Source: Streptomyces naganishii JCM 4654
Lineage (GTDB): Bacteria > Actinomycetota > Actinomycetes > Streptomycetales > Streptomycetaceae
Direction: 5' to 3'
Length of the DNA: 64,000 nt
Assembly: GCF_014650575.1 (NCBI RefSeq)
Contig: NZ_BMVF01000018.1
Location: 82,696-146,695 of the forward strand
Of this stretch, positions 59,666 to 64,000 are shown piece by piece. The position numbers and the translations under genes are program-made. Numbering within the stretch: the stretch's first letter is position 1; each line of letters opens with the position of its first letter. A model generated the notes under the pieces. That model searched no databases. It saw nothing but the letters and a program-made list of their open reading frames with translations, and was not told the DNA's origin.

Positions 59666-60792
59666 AGAAGTTCGACAAGGAGCGCGTGCTCCTCGCGGTG
59701 GCCGGCCCGGTCATCGCGCTCGTCGCGGCGATCCTGCTGACCTCGGTCGTGCTGATCGCCTCGGGCAAGAGCCCGATCGAGCCGTACACGCTGATGCTCC
59801 AGCAGGCGGCGTACTCCGACGTCCAGGTACTGATCATCAACCAGGCGTCGATGTACTACCTGGCGGCGCTCGCGGTGGCCATCGGCTTCCGGATGAACCT
59901 GTTCAACATCGGCGTCGACGGCCAGTACCGGCTCGCCGCGATGGTCACCGCCGTGGTCGGCGCGAACATCGCCCTGCCGTCCTTCCTCCAGATACCGCTG
60001 CTGCTGATCGTCGGCATGCTCACCGGCGCCTTCTGGGCCGGCGTCGCGGGCGTGCTGAAGGTCACGCGCGGCGTGAGCGAGGTCGTCGCCACGATCATGC
60101 TCAACGCCATCGCCACCAGCCTCATCGGCTACCTGACCCTCTCCAACGTGTGGGGCGTGCAGGTCGGCAACAACATGACGACCGGTGTCATGAGGAAGTC
60201 CGGCTGGTTCCCGGGCATCAACCTCGGCTCGGACGTCGGCGAGATCTACGGCCTGGTGTTCCTGGCCATCGCCATGGGCGTCCTGTACTGGGTCGTCCTC
60301 AACCGCACCCGCTTCGGTTTCGACCTGCGCGCCACCGGCGAGTCGGAGACCGCCGCCGCGGCCTCCGGTGTCGACGCCAAGAAGATGGTGCTCACCGCCA
60401 TGCTGATCTCCGGCGCGGTGGCGGGCCTGTCCGGCCTGCCGCTGCTGCTCGGCGACTCCCACACCTACAGCCTGAGCTTCCCGACCGGCCTCGGCTTCAC
60501 CGGCATCACCATCGCCCTGCTCGGCCGCAACAACCCGGTCGGCATCGCCTTCGCCGCGCTCCTGATCGCCTTCCTCGACAAGGCCTCTCCCGCCCTCGAC
60601 TACGCCACCCCGGTGGCGTACGAGAAGGAGATCGCCACGATCATGCAGGGCCTGATCGTCTTCGCGGTCGTCATCTCCTACGAGGCCGTCCGGCAGTGGG
60701 GCCTGCGCCGCCAGCAGAAGCGGGTGGGCGCCGAACTCGCCGCGGCCGCCGCCCAGAACAACTCCGAGAAGAAGGAGGTGGCGGCCCGATGA
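59662..60792 (+). CDS. Nucleoside ABC transporter permease 1
   Basis: 376 residues, ATGA overlap with the ATPase gene. BPD_transp_2 family: about ten helices, with FRMNLFNIGVDGQYRLAAMVTAVVGANIALP, GVSEVVATIMLNAIA, the conserved ATGESETAAAASGVDAKKM cytoplasmic loop, and SGLPLLLGDSHTYSLSFP. Forms the membrane channel with permease 2; partners are the BmpA lipoproteins. Confidence 0.94.
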   Translation: MKKFDKERVLLAVAGPVIALVAAILLTSVVLIASGKSPIEPYTLMLQQAAYSDVQVLIINQASMYYLAALAVAIGFRMNLFNIGVDGQYRLAAMVTAVVGANIALPSFLQIPLLLIVGMLTGAFWAGVAGVLKVTRGVSEVVATIMLNAIATSLIGYLTLSNVWGVQVGNNMTTGVMRKSGWFPGINLGSDVGEIYGLVFLAIAMGVLYWVVLNRTRFGFDLRATGESETAAAASGVDAKKMVLTAMLISGAVAGLSGLPLLLGDSHTYSLSFPTGLGFTGITIALLGRNNPVGIAFAALLIAFLDKASPALDYATPVAYEKEIATIMQGLIVFAVVISYEAVRQWGLRRQQKRVGAELAAAAAQNNSEKKEVAAR

Positions 60793-62051
60793 GCACCGCG
60801 ACCATCGCCAAGCCGCAGGCCAAGCAGCCCGCCCGGGGCGGCCGCCGGCTCTCCCTCCCGGTACTCCTGCTGGTCATCGCGGGCGTGCTGGTGCTGACCT
60901 CCGCCGTCCGCCTGATCACCGGCGCCGACGGCATCACCTCCACCGGACAGATGTCGACCGCGCTGCGGCTCGCCGTCCCGATCGGCCTCGCCGGCCTCGG
61001 CGGCCTGTGGGCCGAGCGCGCGGGCGTCGTCAACATCGGCCTCGAGGGCATGATGATCCTCGGCACCTGGTTCGGCGCCTGGGCCGGCTACCAGTGGGGC
61101 CCGTGGACCGGTGTCGCCTTCGGCGTCATCGGCGGTGCGCTGGGTGCGATCCTGCACGCCATCGCCACGGTGACCTTCAACGTCAACCACATCGTCTCCG
61201 GTGTGGCGATCAACATCCTGGCCCTCGGCACCACCCGCTACCTGTCGAAGTTCACCTTCGAGAACGCCCCCCAGGGCTCCTCCAAGCAGTCCCCGCCGAT
61301 CGACTCGCTGGGCACCTTCTCGGTCCCGGGCCTGTCGCACTGGCTGGACACGCTCAACGGCAAGCACTGGTTCCTGGTCTCCGACGTCGCCGGCCTGGTC
61401 GGCGGCCTGATCACCGACCTGTCGCCGCTGACCGTCATCGCGGTCGCCCTCGTCCCGGTCACCTGGTGGGTGCTGTGGCGGACCGCCTTCGGGCTGCGGC
61501 TGCGCTCCTGCGGCGAGAACCCGGTGGCCGCCGAGTCCCTCGGCGTCAACGTCTACAAGTACAAGTACCTCGCCGTGATCATCTCCGGCGGCTTCGCCGG
61601 CCTCGGCGGCGCGTTCCTGTCCATCGTGGCGTCCAACGTGTACCTCGACGGCCAGACCGCCGGCCGCGGCTACATCGGTCTCGCCGCGATGATCTTCGGC
61701 AACTGGATGCCGGGCGGCCTCGCCCTCGGCGCGGGCCTGTTCGGTTACACCGACAGCCTGAACCTGCGCGGCGGCACCACCAACGTCCACGCGCTGATCC
61801 TGCTGCTGGCGATCCTGCTGGTGTTCGGGGTGGCGTACCTGGCGTGGAAGAAGCGCTACGTCCCCGCGGTGATCACCGCCGCGGTGTCGGCGCTGATGTT
61901 CGTCTGGTACGTGACCACCGACGACGTGCCGAAGCAGATCGTGACGGCGACCCCGTACATCGTCACCCTGCTGGTGCTGTCGCTGTCGGCGCAGCACCTG
62001 CGGATGCCGAAGGCGGACGGTCTGCCGTACCGGAAGGGACAGGGCAAGTGA
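60789..62051 (+). CDS. Nucleoside ABC transporter permease 2
   Basis: 420 residues, ATGA overlap with permease 1. Same family: LWAERAGVVNIGLEGMMILGTWFGA, NVNHIVSGVAINILALGTTRYL, RSCGENPVAAESLGVNVYKYKY, GGAFLSIVASNVYLDGQTAGRGYIGLAAMIFGNW. It has extra hydrophobic segments at the C-terminus (LILLLAILLVFGVAYLAW onward). The GTG of cdd overlaps its stop, so uptake and salvage are made together. Confidence 0.94.
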   Translation: MSTATIAKPQAKQPARGGRRLSLPVLLLVIAGVLVLTSAVRLITGADGITSTGQMSTALRLAVPIGLAGLGGLWAERAGVVNIGLEGMMILGTWFGAWAGYQWGPWTGVAFGVIGGALGAILHAIATVTFNVNHIVSGVAINILALGTTRYLSKFTFENAPQGSSKQSPPIDSLGTFSVPGLSHWLDTLNGKHWFLVSDVAGLVGGLITDLSPLTVIAVALVPVTWWVLWRTAFGLRLRSCGENPVAAESLGVNVYKYKYLAVIISGGFAGLGGAFLSIVASNVYLDGQTAGRGYIGLAAMIFGNWMPGGLALGAGLFGYTDSLNLRGGTTNVHALILLLAILLVFGVAYLAWKKRYVPAVITAAVSALMFVWYVTTDDVPKQIVTATPYIVTLLVLSLSAQHLRMPKADGLPYRKGQGK

Positions 62052-62470
62052 CCTCGGGCGACACCCCGGCCGCGGGGACGGAGGGCGTCGACTGGGCGGC
62101 CCTGCGCGAGGAGGCGCGCGCGGCGATGTGCCGTGCCTACGCCCCCTACTCGGGCTACCCGGTCGGCGTGGCCGCCCTGGTCGACGACGGGCGGACCGTC
62201 ACCGGCTGCAACGTCGAGAACGCCTCCTACGGCCTCGGCCTGTGCGCGGAGTGCGGTCTGGTCTCTCAGCTCCAGAACAGCGGCGGCGGGCGGCTGACTC
62301 ACTTCACCTGCGTGGACGGGGCCGGCGAGATCCTCGTGCCGTGCGGCCGCTGCCGCCAGCTGCTGTACGAGTTCGGCGGTCCCGGCCTGCTGCTGGAGAC
62401 CCCGGAGGGGATCCTGCCGCTGTCCGCGATGCTGCCGCAGGCCTTCGGTCCCGGACACCTCACCAAGTGA
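62048..62470 (+). CDS. cdd: Cytidine deaminase
   Basis: 140 residues from GTG 62048 (GTGA overlap with permease 2). Homotetrameric-type deaminase: GRTVTGCNVENASYG, catalytic C66-A67-E68 in GLCAECG, zinc Cys99 and Cys102 in VPCGRCRQ. It converts cytidine and deoxycytidine to the uridines. Co-transcribed with the nucleoside importer, it channels imported pyrimidine nucleosides to the phosphorylase next door. Confidence 0.95.
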   Translation: MTSGDTPAAGTEGVDWAALREEARAAMCRAYAPYSGYPVGVAALVDDGRTVTGCNVENASYGLGLCAECGLVSQLQNSGGGRLTHFTCVDGAGEILVPCGRCRQLLYEFGGPGLLLETPEGILPLSAMLPQAFGPGHLTK

Positions 62471-62476
62471 TCACCG

Positions 62477-62508
62477 CGCGGCCCTCCTGAGGAACCAGGG
62501 GGGCCGCG
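62477..62508 (+). terminator. Weak terminator between cdd and deoA
   Basis: Arms CGCGGCCCTCCT / AGGGGGGCCGCG, 12 bp with one G-T pair and an 8-nt loop. deoA still has its own ribosome site, so read-through is likely to matter. Confidence 0.6.
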
Positions 62509-62561
62509 GCCCTTCGCACGCACGTACCGCCACCCTTCGCACCCCGGAAGGAACCCACTCC

Positions 62562-63845
62562 ATGGCCATGGACGCCATCTCCGTCATCCGCACCAAGCGG
62601 GACCGCGGCGAGCTCAGCGACGAGCAGATCGACTGGGTCATCGACGCGTACACCCGCGGGGAGGTCGCCGACGAGCAGATGTCAGCGCTCGCGATGGCCA
62701 TCCTGCTCAACGGCATGAACCGGCGGGAGATCGCCCGCTGGACCGCCGCGATGATCGCCTCCGGCGAGCGCATGGACTTCTCCTCGCTGTCCCGCCCGAC
62801 GGCCGACAAGCACTCCACGGGCGGCGTCGGCGACAAGATCACCCTGCCGCTCGCGCCCCTGGTGGCGGCCTGCGGGGCGGCTGTGCCGCAGCTGTCGGGA
62901 CGCGGCCTCGGCCACACCGGCGGCACCTTGGACAAGCTGGAGTCGATCCCGGGCTGGCGGGCACTGCTGTCCAACGAGGAGATGCTGTCGGTGCTGGACG
63001 GCACCGGCGCCGTGATCTGCGCGGCCGGCGACGGCCTCGCGCCCGCGGACAAGAAGCTGTACGCGCTGCGGGACGTGACCGGCACGGTGGAGGCCATCCC
63101 GCTGATCGCCTCCTCGATCATGTCGAAGAAGATCGCCGAGGGCACGGGCTCGCTGGTGCTGGACGTGAAGGTGGGTTCCGGCGCCTTCATGAAGACCATC
63201 GGGGACGCGCGCGAGCTGGCGTCCACGATGGTGGGCCTCGGCACGGACCACGGCGTACGCACGGTCGCCCTGCTGACCGACATGTCGACGCCGCTCGGCC
63301 TGACGGCCGGCAACGCGCTGGAGGTCCGCGAGTCGGTGGAGGTCCTGGCCGGCGGCGGCCCGGCGGACGTCGTCGAACTGACCCTGGCCCTCGCGCGGGA
63401 GATGCTCGACGCGGCGGGCCTGAAGGACGCCGACCCGGCCAAGGCCCTGGCCGACGGCTCGGCGATGGACGTGTGGCGCCGCATGATCGCGGCCCAGGGC
63501 GGCGATCCGGACGCCCCGCTGCCCACCTCCCGCGAGCAGCACGTGGTGACGGCCCCGTCCTCGGGCGTCCTGACCCGCCTCGACGCCTACGACGTCGGCG
63601 TCGCCGCCTGGCGCCTCGGCGCGGGCCGCGCCCGCAAGGAGGACCCGGTCCAGGCGGGCGCGGGCGTCGAGCTCCACGCCAAGCCCGGCGACACGGTGAA
63701 GGCCGGCGAGCCCCTCCTCACCCTCCACACGGACACCCCGGAACGCTTCGAGTACGCCCTGCAGTCCCTGGAGGGCTCCTACGACATCGCGGCTCCCGGC
63801 ACGGAGTTCACCGCCGCCCCGGTGGTGCTGGAACGTATCGCCTGA
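62562..63845 (+). CDS. deoA: Thymidine phosphorylase
   Basis: 427 residues from ATG 62562 with GGAAGGA upstream (ATG 62568 is possible). Helical N-domain (ISVIRTKRDRGELSDEQIDWVIDAYTRGEV), phosphate-binding DKHSTGGVGDKITL, signature SGRGLGHTGGTLDKLESIPG, KKIAEGTGSLVLDVKVGSGAFMK, and the C-terminal barrel domain. It splits thymidine or deoxyuridine with phosphate, feeding deoxyribose-1-phosphate to catabolism. Confidence 0.96.
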   Translation: MAMDAISVIRTKRDRGELSDEQIDWVIDAYTRGEVADEQMSALAMAILLNGMNRREIARWTAAMIASGERMDFSSLSRPTADKHSTGGVGDKITLPLAPLVAACGAAVPQLSGRGLGHTGGTLDKLESIPGWRALLSNEEMLSVLDGTGAVICAAGDGLAPADKKLYALRDVTGTVEAIPLIASSIMSKKIAEGTGSLVLDVKVGSGAFMKTIGDARELASTMVGLGTDHGVRTVALLTDMSTPLGLTAGNALEVRESVEVLAGGGPADVVELTLALAREMLDAAGLKDADPAKALADGSAMDVWRRMIAAQGGDPDAPLPTSREQHVVTAPSSGVLTRLDAYDVGVAAWRLGAGRARKEDPVQAGAGVELHAKPGDTVKAGEPLLTLHTDTPERFEYALQSLEGSYDIAAPGTEFTAAPVVLERIA

Positions 63846-63867
63846 CCAGGCGTTTCTTCTTTCGGGT

Positions 63868-63901
63868 GAACGGGACCGGTGGACCGCCGCCGGTCCCGTT
63901 C
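63868..63901 (+). terminator. deoA terminator
   Basis: Perfect 12-bp arms GAACGGGACCGG / CCGGTCCCGTTC with a 10-nt loop, 23 nt after the deoA stop. Confidence 0.87.
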
Positions 63902-63942
63902 GGCATGCTGGGATCGGTGACGCACCGATAGGAGAACCGCCA

Positions 63943-64000
63943 GTGCGACACGAAGTCGCTCCACCCAAGTGGATGGCCTGTACGAGGAAAGAAGGTCATG
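63943..64000 (+). CDS. Start of an unidentified gene (cut by the window end)
   Basis: GTG 63943 with AGGAG (63930-63934) 8 nt upstream begins MRHEVAPPKWMACTRKEGH and stays open to the end. Too short to identify; it follows the deoA terminator and so is a new unit. Confidence 0.45.
   Translation, partial: MRHEVAPPKWMACTRKEGH

Overview
The window is very high-GC DNA with actinobacterial codon usage, many GTG starts and ATGA/GTGA/TGATG overlaps. It reads as a Streptomyces chromosome. Gene content and order match, from memory, the conserved core stretch of S. coelicolor around SCO4829 to SCO4890 (betaine uptake, glyA, trpS, sdh, mutase, sialic-acid-like glycan genes, bmpA/nucleoside ABC, cdd, deoA); I could not run an alignment. 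No rRNA, tRNA, CRISPR or intact mobile element was seen.

Layout. 0-5 kb: the end of a GMC oxidoreductase translationally coupled to a quaternary-amine ABC transporter (ATPase, double permease, lipoprotein receptor), closed by a strong terminator. 5.1-8 kb: a lower-GC accessory patch with a barstar-like gene, an unknown gene, a transposase remnant and a whiJ/abaA-type regulatory trio. 8-20 kb: AhpD-like and MocR-type genes, a DMT-like membrane protein, ornithine aminotransferase, serine hydroxymethyltransferase behind a sequence matching a ZTP (pfl) riboswitch, TrpRS, 2H phosphoesterase, SDR, YihY, a PBP-type carboxypeptidase and a truncated SCO4848-type gene. 20-30 kb: a peptide-type binding protein, a two-component system, an MMPL transporter with an extra C-terminal domain, Uma2, a TetR-DCC-membrane operon with a doubled operator, and a VOC protein. 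30-36 kb: sdhCDAB, an OHCU decarboxylase without a normal start codon, and a GH20 hexosaminidase. 36-41 kb: two tandem ECF sigma/membrane-partner pairs. 41-44.5 kb: L,D-transpeptidase, methylmalonyl-CoA mutase-type large subunit, LysE exporter.

44.4-53 kb holds the most system-like set: two divergent arms encoding an O-acyltransferase, a polysialyltransferase-like protein, a GT2, a putative glycosyltransferase, a fused CMP-sialate synthetase/HAD phosphatase, a NeuB synthase lacking its SAF domain, and a sialyltransferase-like protein. The set is best explained as synthesis and polymerisation of a nonulosonic acid (Kdn-like) wall glycan, probably via a 9-phosphate intermediate. After a peptidase and a 0.9 kb repetitive non-coding stretch, 55.4-63.9 kb is a nucleoside uptake and salvage block: two BmpA/PnrA-type lipoproteins, an ABC ATPase with no canonical start codon, two permeases, cytidine deaminase and thymidine phosphorylase. 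A shared palindrome-like site (CTACGCGCGTWRC/TAG) precedes all three transcription units and probably defines a small local regulon.
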